The notes under the pieces: model-generated
The model's input: the letters and a program-made list of their open reading frames with translations, nothing else
Told to the model about the DNA's origin: nothing
The model's database searches: none
Origin: Scalesia atractyloides
Lineage: Eukaryota; Streptophyta; Magnoliopsida; Asterales; Asteraceae
Direction of reading: 5' to 3'
Assembly (NCBI GenBank): GCA_947069175.1
Contig: CAMTDV010000003.1
Span: forward strand, 43,615,606 to 43,679,605
Length of the DNA: 64,000 nucleotides
Translations under genes and position numbers: made by a program
Part shown: piece after piece, positions 45,822 through 57,707 of the stretch
Numbering within the stretch: position 1 is the first letter of the stretch
How the letters are laid out: the number at the start of each line of letters is the position of its first letter

Positions 45822-46242
45822 CTGAGTTAGACACACAGTCCAATGGTGGAATGTATGCGTAAATAACATGCACGACCCGAGTTTGAATCCCTACTCATTG
45901 CCGGTTTTCTAATCAGAATGTTTTTTTTTAAAACCAAACTAAATCAGTTCTCAAAAAGTATATAAATATAAAGTAATTTCATTATATAATGGGTTAGACA
46001 CCCAGCCCAGTTGGTTGGGCTGGGTGCAGAGTAGCATAGCGATTGCGGGTTCGAGCCTCAGTAGGCGCGGCAGGTTGTTTAGTCTAAAAACTTTATTTTA
46101 AATTTATTAATTTTTGAATAAAGCTAACAAGAGCATAAGTATAATTGAAATCAGGAATTCTAATGGGTTAGACACGCAGCCCAGTTGGCCGGGCTGCGTG
46201 CACATAAACGAAAGGTCCCGAGTTCGATTCCGCTCAGCGCCT
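45822..46242 (+). other. array of three tRNA-like modules (E 3' LTR)
   Basis: Modules at 45822-45900, 45991-46070 and 46164-46242, copies of those at 38062-38462. The second and third hairpins (CACCCAGCCCA/TGGGCTGGGTG and CACGCAGCCC/GGGCTGCGTG) are unchanged. The first B box has one change (GAGTTTGAATC). Confidence 0.7.
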
Positions 46243-47218
46243 GAATAATCACTGTCTGACCGGTCAGACCCGGTCAGACTTGCAAGTCAACCCATTTTTT
46301 ATATCATTTTTACTTATTTCTTTTAATTGAAAAATTATTTAAAATACTTAAAAATAATATTTTTAAAGTTAGAAAACGTCCTTAGACTCACAAAAATTAA
46401 TCTAAAAACCCTATTAAGATTATCAAATAAAATCCATTTATTTACCGAACCATTTCGTTATTATTTTAGGTTAGTCTTCCTCGTCGATCAAATCCCAAAA
46501 CTCGTGTGCATCCAAGTTATCGAAAGAACGCACACAATGTGAGTGAATCTCTACCAAATTCCCCGTTTTAATCACATTTTGGGGTGTATCATGTGTCGTA
46601 CAAATCTACTATTATATAAATATAAACACTTGTGCATACATCATATTTGTGATCTAATATGTATCAAAGGTGTACAAATTGTTGTGTGAATTATGTTTAG
46701 TTTAGATTTATCATTTTCAGTGCAAGCATTTCATTAGGCCCATCAGCTCCCTGTGGGAGACGGGTTGAGTACAGGCGCCTCATTCGATCAGCTTCGTTTG
46801 ATTGAGCCTTGATCTCACATACATCATCATACATTTCATACGATCGGCTCCGTTTGATTGAGCCTTGATCTCACAATACATTATCATTCATGTCATATAC
46901 TTATTCAAGGTGGTTTGTGATTGTTTGTTTATATATGTTTGCTCACATATGAATATTTCCCCCATTTTACACATGATACAGGTGATCCAGTTGAGGCAAG
47001 AAACACATAAGAGGGCTTAGAAGAATAATTCAGTTTAAGCTTTGGGATTGTATTACTTAGTTTCATTTTCCTTGTAACCGTATGGATTTAATTTGACTAT
47101 TTAAGTTGTAATTTGAATTTAATAAATATGAAACATTTTAGTAAACATCATGAGCTTTGGTGATAACCCAATTATGCCCCGACTCTTATTCCGCTGTGGG
47201 TCAGGGTGTGACAGCGCC

Positions 47219-47337
47219 AATGGCCATGAATCCCCCAAATCTTCATAGGGGTTTGGGTGATGTGGATGTGTAGGGATATGTCCTGAAGGTCCTCCCTTCA
47301 TTGGTCCTTTGCCTCTTCCTCGTACACGTGGTGGCAT
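47219..47337 (-). pseudogene. extra ORF of element C, N-terminal part
   Basis: The ATG at 47337-47335 opens MPPRVRGRGKGPMKGGPSGH, an Arg/Gly-rich start, followed by a Pro/His stretch. After the E insertion at 47214-47218 it continues in frame at 37249. It is the first ORF after the 5' LTR of C. The longer frame to 47119 runs into the LTR of E and is not real beyond 47219. Confidence 0.62.
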
Positions 47338-47490
47338 TTTCCTGTTAAAAATCAATACAAAAACAATACTAATAACTTAATAATGAAATGAGTAATCCTA
47401 GGTCAATGCCTAGACTCAAAAGTCTAAGGAATATGCTTGTGTAAGTTTGATTAAACACAAAAGGCTAGTGTTTAATTCTCTCAAACGTTG
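47338..47490 (-). other. leader of C
   Basis: Short non-coding stretch between the primer site and the extra ORF. Confidence 0.6.
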
Positions 47491-47505
47491 GTTCTGATAC
47501 CAACC
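47491..47505 (-). other. primer binding site of C
   Basis: On the minus strand GGTTGGTATCAGAAC follows the LTR end; one mismatch to the TTGGTATCAGAGC site of D, E and G. Confidence 0.85.
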
Positions 47506-50500
47506 TGTCACACCACGTATTTTCAACCGAACACCGGTGGGCCTGGGTGGGGAATATCGGGATGTAAACTTGATATCATCATAGTCAATTAAACACAACA
47601 CAGTGGAAGTCTTGGATTTAAACTACTATTACAAACCAAATGTTCGAAATACAAAATAATATACAGGCTCGTAATAGAAGATCTACAGGCGGATCATAAA
47701 TTGTACAAAGAAATAATGTAAAACGGACTTTGGGTATATCTAGGTTTTGCAAGATCCTCTTATCACTACCGAGCACTTCCAGCCTATTTTCGTATTGTAC
47801 CTGCAAACTTAGTCTTTTGAATATACGTCAGCTTTCGCTGGTAAATACACCCAACTGACTCATTTTGAAAACATTTAAATAAAATGTTTTAAAGTGCGTA
47901 TCAGCACAAAATCTTTTATAACTTAGGAAAGTTGACCTTGCAACCTTGTTAACAGATTTACATGTTTGTCCATACATATAGGGCCTGGTACAAAAACCGA
48001 GATATGATTAACTTACACACCACTTATGAAGTCACGAAGGAGTTATCCCTAACAAGTGTGGGTAGTTGCATTTGAGCGTCTGCCAGGTGTATGCCTACAC
48101 CCCGCGCTAAGGTCGTGGCCATTAACTAATGTAATGAGCCGAGGATATCCAGGACATGGTATTTAACACCTGATGTTTAAGTTATCGAACAAAACTGATT
48201 AAAACAGAATATGCGGATTTACTAGCCACAATCCGGCATTTGATTGATCCCATTTCTGACTAAGCGGTAATAATTTACCGTAACCCAAGCCTGTATAGGG
48301 GAAATAAGCCGAGAGTATTTACCTGAGCTATTCTTCGTTTAAACGCAAGATTTATTAACTCAGCCATACACAAAAGTACTAAGTGCAGATAGCATTTACC
48401 GGCAAGTCTCTAGTCTGGATTATGGCATAAGCTAACCAATTAAATACTAACGGTCTTATTTAAGTCATAGACTTAGACCGACTAGCGTACGTGATCAAAA
48501 CGTATAACGTTTGATTAAACGATGAACAGATAGAATGTAGTTAAACCCGACAAGTACTTTGAGTTGTATAATATGGTTAAATTATAAACTTTCTGGATTT
48601 TTGAGATTTAAATGACAAGGTTAGACCCGTTTCGGTTAATTTCTGTAAACTAGTTACATATACTTAACCAAACGCATATTAGCGATATTGGGTAACCAGA
48701 TAAGTCATGACAAGTTTTCTATGCCATTATATTTTAAATAAGTTGTAATATCAATACGGTATCAACTTATATACCTGTTATGGTTTTAAAGTGAAACTAT
48801 GCCTCATAAGGGCGTTTTGGTAATTTCATACCGTATAAAAGAAACTTGAATATAATTTAATGTTATAACCATAAGTATTCTGGAAAAAAATTAATTTATG
48901 ATATAATATCAGTAGGATATTAATTATATGTGTAATTTATATTTTATGACCAAACTACGCACCGAATGGGCGTTTTGGTCATTTTACACATAGTTTATAA
49001 ATTATTTGGGATTCCGAGTTCATATCATGTATCTACTGTAAAAATATTTAAAATAATTTTTAAAATCAGTAGGTAATAAGTCTTAGTTAGTAAATATGGT
49101 TTAAAACCATACTATGTGCCGAAACGACGCTTATGTCAAAAAATGATGATTTATGCGATGATTAATAAAAACTGATGTTATGATCATATTAGCAAGTCTT
49201 AGATATGTTATTTAATATAACATATCAGTAGATAAAAGATTTACTTTGAAAAGATGTAATTAAACCATTTTATAAGCCACAAGGGCCTTATCGTCATTTA
49301 TCGACATAATACTAGGACTTGTTAATAAACTCAGTTTATAATCTGTTTTAACATCCAAAATAATCCTATTTATAATATTACATCATTACGAAACTCATTT
49401 TCAAGTTCATTATCATCAAACCCTCTTTTTATACAAAAAGGACATTTTTGTCAAAATTGCATAATTACGGACTTTGTGCATAAACTCGGATTCTGATTAT
49501 GATCATGTAATATAACCTCAGAGGGTTATGCTCCAATATATTACGATCATAATGCAACTTTAGATTAGTAGCTAACTAATCTATATCGGGTCAGAATCGA
49601 AAGTCAAAGCAGAAGTTAAACTTTGCGAATTTCGGTTACGAACCGACCCTAGAACTGAAACTGATGAGCCGAACATGTTCTTACATGTTCTAATAATTAT
49701 TACCAACTTGTTTAAGTGTCAAAACAGGTTTCATAACATATATAAGATCAAATTATAACATTTCCAAAAAATGGCATTTTTGACTTTTTAATATAATAAC
49801 TTTGACCCGTCAATTTGTCTAGCAAACGTGATCTTTAGGAGGTGCCCTTTATAGGGACTAACACCTACCTTATTACGATCACTTAGCCATGTTCGTTAGA
49901 TCAATGGCTGGACCATAATAGTCTGAACCGAAAGTCAAGGCGTTTTCCGTAAAACGCTTGACTTTTGGCTATAAAAGCCTATAAACGAAAATGCAAGAGG
50001 AAGGAACACTTACAAGGGGTTCCTAGAATGCAATAGAACTAAGTTGGATGCTCCTTTCAGTTAGGAACTTCTAGAGGAGGTAGATAGAGTTGTGAATGAG
50101 AATAGTGCAGGTTTAAACGGTGAACCTTGGCACCTATTTATAGTTGGAGAGATTGAAGGCGGTGATGCCAGGGTAAGGGGTGTAAGAGGAAGCTTACAAG
50201 TGTCCTAAAATGTGGCATAATAGTTTGGAAATCCATAGTTTCGAACACATTGGTTTTTGGCAACATGTGTGGAGGCCAAGCAAAAATTATGCATACACAT
50301 GCCTCTCGCACCCCACGAGAGGCCTAGGCCTTGCACCTCGCGCCCCACGAGCGTCCTAAGGCTAGTTTCAAAGTTTGACACTTTTAGCCCCTTAACTTAT
50401 AAAACCCTCTAAAACCTTCTAAAACACCTTTTTAGCATATTTAGCCCTACGTAACCAATATTTGGCATACCCGAGAGTATGCCCAGACATTGTCGAGCTC

Positions 50501-50995
50501 TCGGTTTGTTAAAAGATCACTTAGAGGTATAAATTAACATGTTAACACTTTTAACCCCTCCATTATCCAACTTTTACATAATTATGGATTTGATCTCTCT
50601 CGTCCAACAAATGGGACATATGAGAGTTAGGACTTTGTAAAGGATCACTTGGAGGCTTATTATAAGCATGTTGACTCCAATGTCACTCATAGGCTGGGCA
50701 TGTTGACACAATGGTCACTCAGAGGCCAAGTCTTGGCATGTTGACACTATTGGTCACTCATAGGCTATGTTTTAAGCATGTTGACACCAATGGTCCTTCA
50801 GAGGCTATGTTTTAAGCATGTTGACACTAATGGTCACTCAGAGGCTTGGTTTATGCATGTTGACATCAGATGATCACTCAGAGACTTAGTTTGAGCATGT
50901 TGATGCTTTTAGTCCCTGTTAGTCTTTAATAGACTTAAAATAAAAGTATAAAATGTGTCGCTATATTATTGGACATGATTTTATAGGGTGTTACA
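47506..50995 (-). repeat. 5' LTR of C
   Basis: 3.49 kb, uninterrupted. On the plus strand it runs TGTCACACCACG...GGGTGTTACA. A minus-strand TATA box TATAAATAG lies at 50142-50134. It holds the TCACTCAGAGG array. The open frames within it have no coding support. The target duplication CAGAC follows at 50996. Confidence 0.94.
50640..50905. repeat. TCACTCAGAGG minisatellite (C 5' LTR)
   Basis: Same array as 30278-30548, about seven units with GCATGTTGACA alternating with TCACTCAGAGG. Confidence 0.85.
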
Positions 50996-51752
50996 CAGAC
51001 GGTGCATCCAATGATGATGGCGCAGGGGCAGGTCTCCAGCTAATAAGCCCCGATAACCAAGAGTTTACCTTTGCCATCAGGTTGGATTTCAAAAGCACGA
51101 ATAATGAAGCTGAGTATGAAGCGTTTCTTGCAGGCCTTCGATTAGCCATCAAAATGGGAGCCAGGAATTTGGAAGCACACGTCGATTCCCTTTTGGTCGC
51201 ATGACAGATCAATGGTCTGTATGATGCAAAGGGCGAAACGATGATCATGTATCTTGAACAGGCGCAAGCCTTAATAACCAAATTCCAAAGTTTCAAAATA
51301 ACCCATGTCAACCAAAGCGAGAATAAACATGCCGACGCGCTCAGCAAATTCACTGCTACAAGCTTCAAGCACCTCGCGCGTGAAGTACGCATTGAGGTAC
51401 TCAAGAACCCTTCTATTCCTTTGCGTCAAGTAAACATCATCGAAATGGGGAATCCTTCCTGGATGTCTCCCATCATCATGTTCTTGCAGTATGGGGCCCT
51501 CACCAAAAACAAGGCGGAAGCAAGAAAAGTCCAGAACAAGGCACTCAACTTTAAAATGGCGGACAGTATCCTTTACCGGAAGTCACACCTTGGACCTCTT
51601 CTCCGCTGTGTTGACCCGCAAGACGCGTAATACTTGATCCGCGAAATACATGAAGGGTTATGCGGAATTCACGACGGTCCGCGCATGGTCGTTGCAATGA
51701 TCATGAACGCCAATTACTACTGGCCTGGCATGCACTTGGATGCAGTCGAAAC
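50996..51752 (+). pseudogene. pol: archaeal-type RNase H and integrase N-terminus (element B, after C)
   Basis: Immediately after C the B frame gives TDGASNDDGAGAGLQLISPD (first Asp), NNEAEYEAFLAGLRLAIKMG (Glu), HVDSLLVA (Asp) and NKHADALSKF (Asp): the four-residue site of the extra RNase H typical of Tat elements. A TGA at 51202 and a TAA at 51628 interrupt. The integrase finger follows: REIHEGLCGIHDGPRMVVAM and NYYWPGMHLDAVE. It ends abruptly at 51752, where G begins. The catalytic integrase core is missing from the window. Confidence 0.88.
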
Positions 51753-52210
51753 TGTTGGTGCATATTTGTGACAACAACTTAGATTTGGTCTTTGGATATC
51801 TTATAATTAGTAAAATGATAAAGGTAAGCGGGTTCAGTTTTGTAATAGTTAATTAGAAGTAATTGGGCTAATCCAGACACAATATAGCTCATGGGAGGCG
51901 AATTGGGCTTTAGACCCATTAGCAGTCCATGTGGGGAAACCCTAGCCCAGTTGCATAACATGTCTCTATATAAAGGGAGGTTTCCATTAGGGTTTAGGTT
52001 GCTGGTTCTGTTGATCGTTTTGCTGGTTTAGTTGCAAAGAGAGTCTTAAATTTATTGTAAACACATTGTGTTGGATAATCAATAGAAGACAATTTGAAAG
52101 TATTTGTTCGTGTTCTTATTCGGTTTTCTGTGAAATCTAATCTAGGAGATTCCACACTCTATATTGGATAGACGATTCTGTGACGATCCAAACGGATTAA
52201 GGGACCTACA
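51753..52210 (+). repeat. 5' LTR of G
   Basis: 458 bp, TGTTGGTGCATATTT...GGGACCTACA. TATA box TATATAAAG at 51968-51976. The left flank GAAAC would be the target duplication, but no partner can be checked. Confidence 0.82.
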
Positions 52211-52211
52211 A

Positions 52212-52224
52212 TTGGTATCAGAGC
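52212..52224 (+). other. primer binding site of G (initiator Met)
   Basis: TTGGTATCAGAGC, one base after the LTR end. Confidence 0.92.
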
Positions 52225-52359
52225 ATTTGACTCTTGATTTTGCTCGGTTCTGAATCGTAATAGCAGAAAAAGTTAGCTTTTTGGACATTTTTGGAGGCTG
52301 GTTTGAAGTTTTGACGGCTGTTTTAGGGTTTCGGCTGTTGTTCAAGGGTTTTACAATGA

Positions 52360-52775
52360 TTTCGGATTAACAGCAAGGCATTTCAGATTGAAGGAAGGCA
52401 TCTCGTATCAAAGGTGAAGCATTTCGGATTGAAGACTTGCATTCCAGATCAGAAACCTGCATTTCGGATCATTAGACTTTTAATTTGGATAAGGAAAGCT
52501 TGCATTTCGGATCATAAAAGTGCAATTCGGATCATCAGAGTTGCATTTCAGATTAGAAAAGCCTATTTCGGATTCCATCTCGGATTAAATTTTGGATCAG
52601 CAGTGTATTCCAGATTCAATCTCGGATCAGAATAATCTATTCCGGATTCAATTTCAGATCAGAACAGTGCATTCCGGATTTCATCTCAGATCACATTTCC
52701 GAATCTCCATCTCGGTTTTGCAATTCGGATTACTGTTCTGGATTTCTATCTCAGATTGACTATCCTAGTTACTGT
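52360..52775 (+). repeat. degenerate TTTCGGAT array in the leader of G
   Basis: About twenty copies of a short motif (GCATTTCGGATCA and variants such as ATTCCGGATT, ATCTCGGATT) spaced about 15-30 bases apart, between the primer site and gag. Transcribed as part of the leader RNA. Confidence 0.75.
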
Positions 52776-53060
52776 TCTAGATTTGGTACTGTTCCGGGTT
52801 CTATACCAAATGGTTGAAAGTTAACAAGCTGACGTAACTTGAGTTAAACGTTTTCGGACATAGAATTTGATCCATAAATAATCTTGACAAACCAGTTGCA
52901 CAGTTAGGCTCGTGTGATTTTTAGGCACGAAAATTCTTAAAATAATAATCAGACAATATACATCATTAGAATCGTATCGTCGAGACGAGTCTAATAGTAT
53001 AATTTGGTGACCACTCATTTCGGACAAATTTTTAACGTTTTTAACGAGCCGATCAGTAAA

Positions 53061-54412
53061 ATGCCGAATATGTCTAACCTAAATGAACTGTTAAGAATGG
53101 AGCACGAGGCTGGCACCACAAACAAACCTCCAAAAATGTTGAAGGTAGAGAATTACCTTACATGGAAGGACATGTTTCAGTCCTTCATTGAATATCAGGA
53201 CACACGGATGTGGATCTGTATTCAAGATGGGTATGCTAACCCACTCATGACTTTGAGGGCAGACAACGTTTCACTGCTTATGTGAACATGTCAGAAGCTG
53301 AAAAAAGGATGTATGAGTCTGAGAAGAAAGCCTTAGCCGCTATAAAGATGTCATTACTTGATGGCATCAAACATACATTCAAGCGTTATACTACGTCGAA
53401 GGAGATGTGGGATGCCCGAGAGAAGAGGTATGAGGGCAATACTGATGTGAAGAAGAACAAGGTTGATCTGCTGAAGAAACAATTTGTTGTGTTTAAAGGC
53501 GAGCGGAGTGAGTCCCTTGAAGATATTATCACGAGATACTATCATCTGATGTTAGAAATGGACAATTATGACATAGAGGGATACACGGATTTGAAGATAA
53601 ACGACAAGTTGCTGGAACCTGCAAAGTGGGATATTTATACTTTGATGATAAAGGGTGAAGTTGATTATGAAACGAAAGACTTGGAAGAGGTTATTGGGAA
53701 AGTAAGAGCTTATGAGCTCAATATGAAGAAGAAGGAGACTGGATATGATCAGGTTCAAGATCCAGGGATTTATTAAGGGCTTACACCTTCATCTTCCAAC
53801 AATGCTTCAAGTGACACTGCAACTGCGTTTCTTTCATGTGAGAATGAGCAGATTGTGACAAATGCTGAGGGTGAAGTATGTTTTGTTGCTGCTTTAGGAG
53901 GCTCGTCAGGGGCAAAGAGACAACAATCAAGTAATAGTAACAACAGTACTAGGTCTATGCCTCTGAGTGTCAAAAGTGCTGAAGATCATCTGGCATTGCT
54001 TGCTTCTTTTGTTGCTTCCTAGAACTACATTCAGGGAAAAATATCTGATCCTGCTACGTTTGATGAAGATGGATCTACAATGGCAGATGGCCATGATCTC
54101 CAGAAGAGTAAAGAGGTTCATGAACAAAACGGGCAGGAAGTTCGTTGGAAAGAGTGTGGGTTTTGACAAGTCTAAAGTGAAGTGTTATAATTGTCAAAAC
54201 TACGGACATTTTGCTAGAGAGTGTCAAATACCTAAGTCTGAATCTCGTTCTAGTTCATCCTTTCAAGATTCTCCTGGTCATGGTTCAAGCAACAGGAATG
54301 CGTCAACCAACACTGGATCAAAGGCCCTGATCTCTATTGCTAGAGAGGGTTCCTATGATTGGAGTGTTCATCTGGAGGGTGAAAATAATCACAGACGTTC
54401 ATGGCTGAGATA
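53061..54412 (+). pseudogene. gag: copia gag capsid and zinc knuckle, broken (element G)
   Basis: The start at 53061 gives MPNMSNLNELLRMEHEAG; an in-frame upstream Met at 53004 is not family-like. The motif YLTWKDMFQSFIEYQDTRMW follows, then a shift near 53280 to the frame 53282-53776: RMYESEKKALAAIKMSLLDG and EMWDAREKRYEGN, RYYHLMLEMDNYDI. After a TAA at 53774 and further breaks, the zinc knuckle CYNCQNYGHFARECQ appears near 54182-54226. Non-functional. Confidence 0.86.
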
Positions 54413-55910
54413 GCCTCAGTTGATAATGAGGAAGTGAAGACTGATGCTGAGGTAGAGCAGGAGAAGGTAGCTGAAAAAGCTAATGGAGAATAGACTGCTA
54501 CAGAGAAGAAGATGGCTACTGATTTTGCTGCTTTCATGGCCAATCTAAGCAGTCAACAGGAGAGGTACATTCTAACTCTGGTAGTTCTGTTTGTTTAAAA
54601 TGTCGTGAACTGCAAAGTGAGGTTGACAAGTTTACCAATCAAAACCAAAGTCTGGTAAATGAGCTCTCGAACCTAAAAGAATCAAACTTTTTTTGTAAAA
54701 CGAAATGAGTCATTATACTTGAAGAAAATTAAAGGTTATGAAGAAGAAATCAATATTCTAACCTGTAAGCTTAACGAAAAACTTCAATTTATTGATTTAG
54801 CTCATGATACGATGAGTGAGAAAACAAAAGAGATTTTTGAAAAGTGCAAAGAGTTGTCAGAAGCACAACTTAAAATTTGTGAACTTGAAAAGAAATTAAA
54901 TCAATTCAGAGATTCATCTTTTTTCATGAAACACATGATGAATGGCTTGAAGAAGAGTAATGACAAGACATGTGTGGGATTCAAAGGTTTAAATGAAGTT
55001 CCACCACCTCTTGGTCATGACTATTCTTTCTTGCCAGATGAAGAAGAGCTTACAGACTTTGGGTCAACTACACCTGGTAGTTCCACCTTAGGAAATGTTG
55101 ATGGTTCTGAGAATACCAAGAAGGATAATAACAGAGACACAGTTTTGAAAACAAAGAATATACACCCTAAGAATCAAAAGCAAGTTTTTGTTAAAAAGGT
55201 TGATTTTGTTAAAGGGAGTGATATGAATAAAGAGGTCACTGTTATTACAAAAGATTCTAATGTGCAGTTTGCTAAAAATAAAAACAAAGAAAATCATTAA
55301 TTAAGCAAACTAAACAAGATCCTTCAAAGGCATCATCATCATCGCCTGACGACTCTAAACCAAAGACTTCAATTAAGAAGTCTTCTGCTAGAAAATCGTG
55401 TTAATGTCACGAAAAAGGATATGTAGCTAGCTGTTGTCCTAACAAAAGGAGTGAAGCATAGGTAAGTGAGAGATAGAGAGAAAAATCACCAGCAAAAAGA
55501 GGTGATGGTGAGAAGAAGGTTAACTCGCCAAAGATATCTGCTACCAAGCACAGAGTGTTGCTGTTGGTGTAGATAAGGCTGAAAAAGGAGCTCACCAAGT
55601 TCCTCATTTTCAAAGAAATCAACAAAGATTTCATCCTTAATCTACATCAGGCAGATATGAAAGACCTAGAAGTCGTTCACCAAGAATGAATAACTTTAAT
55701 GGTCGATCAAGTAATTTCAGAAGTCAAGGTCAATATCAAATTCGATACCAGAATGTTGGTAGTCAAAATTTTTATAAGATGGCTTTAGAAATTATCATCA
55801 TCAAAATTCATGGAACCAAAATCATAATTACCAAAGGTCGCAAAGTCCAAACATGTTTAGGAAACCTCAGGACCAGAGACCTAGTGAAAATCAAAAACCA
55901 TTTCCACTAA
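54413..55910 (+). pseudogene. gag: gag C-terminal coiled-coil region (element G)
   Basis: Contains an open frame 54719-55300 (193 residues) with a heptad-like, Glu/Lys/Leu-rich stretch (CKELSEAQLKICELEKKLNQ) and a Lys/Asn-rich tail. Similar long extensions between zinc knuckle and protease are known in SIRE-type gag. Frames before and after (54413-54660, 55300-55910) are interrupted by stops. No enzymatic motif. Confidence 0.65.
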
Positions 55911-56039
55911 CACGTCTAAGATCCAAGACTCCTGTTAGGAGTGATGGATATTGGATGGATATTCCTGTAGTTGATGAATCTTGAAGACCCAAGACCATTA
56001 AGGCTTGGGTCCCCCAATCTAACTAATTTTGTTGGGTTG

Positions 56040-57130
56040 TGCAGGAGCTGCTAAGGAGGATTATCAACTTGTGGTATGTTGATAGTGGCTGCTCCATGCA
56101 CTGAGAAGATAGATGGTGGATATGTGAATTTTGCAGGTGCTAAAGGAGCGCACATTACAGGTCGAGGAAAAGTGACTAACGGGAAGATCACATTGGACAA
56201 AGTGAACTATGTTGAGCAACTGAAGCACAATCTGATGAGCGTGTCTCAAGTGTGTGATAAGGGTCACTCGGTCCACCTTACAAAGTCTGAAGCTTTGGTG
56301 TTGAAACCTGGTTTGGTGATACCGGATGATTGGATAGTGATGAGAGCGCCAGGGAGAAACGACACTTATGTCATGGACATGGGTGCTAAGGATTCTTCCA
56401 TTATGGTGGCGTGTTTACTATCGAAAGCATCTGAGACTGAGTCATTGATGTGGCACAGACGCATGGCCCACATCCACTACCAAAAAATGAACTATATTAT
56501 TAAAAATGGTTTAGTGTAAGGGATGCCAGTGCAGAGGTTTCACGTGGAAGATAAATGTCTTCCATGTCAAAAGGGAAAACAACATAAGAAACCTCACAAG
56601 TCTAAAACAATAAATTCCATAGATGCCCCTTATGAATTACTTCATATGGATCTATTTGGTCCGGTGAACGTAAGGAGCGTAGGTGGAAAGTACTATTGAT
56701 TAGTTGTCACAGATGATTACTCACGATATTCATGGGTTTTCTTTTTAGGTACAAAAGATGAGACAACAGAGATGTTGATAGATCTTTTTACAAAATAGGA
56801 GAACGTCCATGATGCACGGATCAAGAGGATAAGAAGTGATAATGGCACGGAGTTCAAGAATCAGATTCTGTATCTCTATTGTCTTCGCAAAGGAATTGAA
56901 CATCAATTTTCTGCTCCTTATACACCTCAACAGAATGGGGTCGCTAAGAGGAAAAACAGGACGTTGATTAAAGCCGCAAGGACTATGCTATCTGATTCAA
57001 AGCTTCCAGTTCTTTTCTAGGGAGAAGCTGTAAACACAACTTGTTATGTCCTGAACAAAGTTTTGATGGTTAAACGGTTTAACAAAACATGTCACAAACT
57101 ATTATTTACCGAAAACCAAACTTAAAAAGG
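56040..57130 (+). pseudogene. pol: copia protease and integrase, broken (element G)
   Basis: Protease site LWYVDSGCSMH at about 56070-56102, followed by a stop. 56076-56519 covers NGKITLDKVNYVEQLKHNLM and the pre-integrase MWHRRMAHIHYQKMN. The integrase core (56520-57130, several stops) has CLPCQKGKQHKKPH, HMDLFGPVNVRSVGG (first Asp), IRSDNGTEFKN (second Asp) and YTPQQNGVAKRKNRT. The family has Glu where this has Lys in GVAKRKN, so the catalytic Glu is lost. Confidence 0.85.
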
Positions 57131-57707
57131 CTTTGAACCATTTGGATTACCCCGTACCATTGTGCAAAACAAAGGTAAGCAAAAATTCGGTGAGGTAGCT
57201 GATGAGGGTTACTTTCTAGGCTATATGCCTGGAACACAGAATAAAAGGGTTTTTAATCTAAAAACTGGTAAAATTGAGGTGGTGTTTAACATGGAAATCA
57301 CTAGTTATTCACCTCAACAATCAACGAGTGGTCCTCCTATATTATATGATTATGAGAGTGTTTTTAAATCATTTAATATTCCTGATTTTTCCAATGTAAA
57401 TGAGTCTCAAGTGATCCAATCTGTGATCAGTGAAGATGGAGAGTGTGACTTCATGCCTAGATCGAGTATATCGATGACAGATGCTCCAGAAACTTCTTCT
57501 AGTGCAGCTCCAGAGGACTCCAGTGATAGTGAGTATGAACCTATTCAGGGGGAGGACTTCACTATTCCGTTTGCTAATACTAACATTCAGGGGGAGGTTG
57601 GATCGAATCTGGGAGATAATCTGGTTGTTGACACCATTGCTACCACACGTGTACATAGAGATCACCCAGTTGAAAACATCATAGGTGATGCTACTGCAGG
57701 TGTTTAG
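57131..57707 (+). pseudogene. pol: integrase C-terminal extension and linker (element G)
   Basis: Open frame 57162-57707. FGEVADEGYFLGYMPGTQNK and RVFNLKTGKIEVVFNMEI are the usual copia region after the integrase core. The rest is an acidic, Ser-rich linker (APEDSSDSEYEPIQGEDF) before RT. Confidence 0.8.

Larger units (their letters stand above)
37250..47213 (+). mobile_element. Ty3/gypsy chromovirus element E
   Basis: LTRs 37250-39508 and 45021-47213; 5-bp target duplication GCGCC (37245-37249, 47214-47218) within the extra ORF of C. Primer site, leader, gag, protease, RT, RNase H, integrase with chromodomain and purine tract follow in order on the plus strand. It is the same family as D: coding parts align almost throughout and LTRs share ends and tRNA-like modules, though LTR bodies have diverged. 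Confidence 0.96.
45021..47213 (+). repeat. 3' LTR of E
   Basis: 2.19 kb. Matches the 5' LTR except for an approximately 85-bp deletion near 46950-46958 and small indels. Ends GGGTGTGACA before the target duplication GCGCC. Confidence 0.95.
13930..50995 (-). mobile_element. Ty3/gypsy chromovirus element C, interrupted by D and E
   Basis: Long LTRs at 13930-16945 plus 30083-30633 (3', split by D) and 47506-50995 (5') match throughout. The insertion is flanked by the 5-bp duplication CAGAC (13925-13929, 50996-51000). Read on the minus strand, the order is primer site 47505-47491, extra ORF, gag, protease, RT, RNase H, integrase, chromodomain, purine tract, 3' LTR. LTR ends are TGTAACACCC...GGTGTGACA in element orientation; the far end has mutated to TTTCACACC at 13930. 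The chromodomain-type tail and long LTRs fit the Tekay group. E interrupts the extra ORF. Confidence 0.92.
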
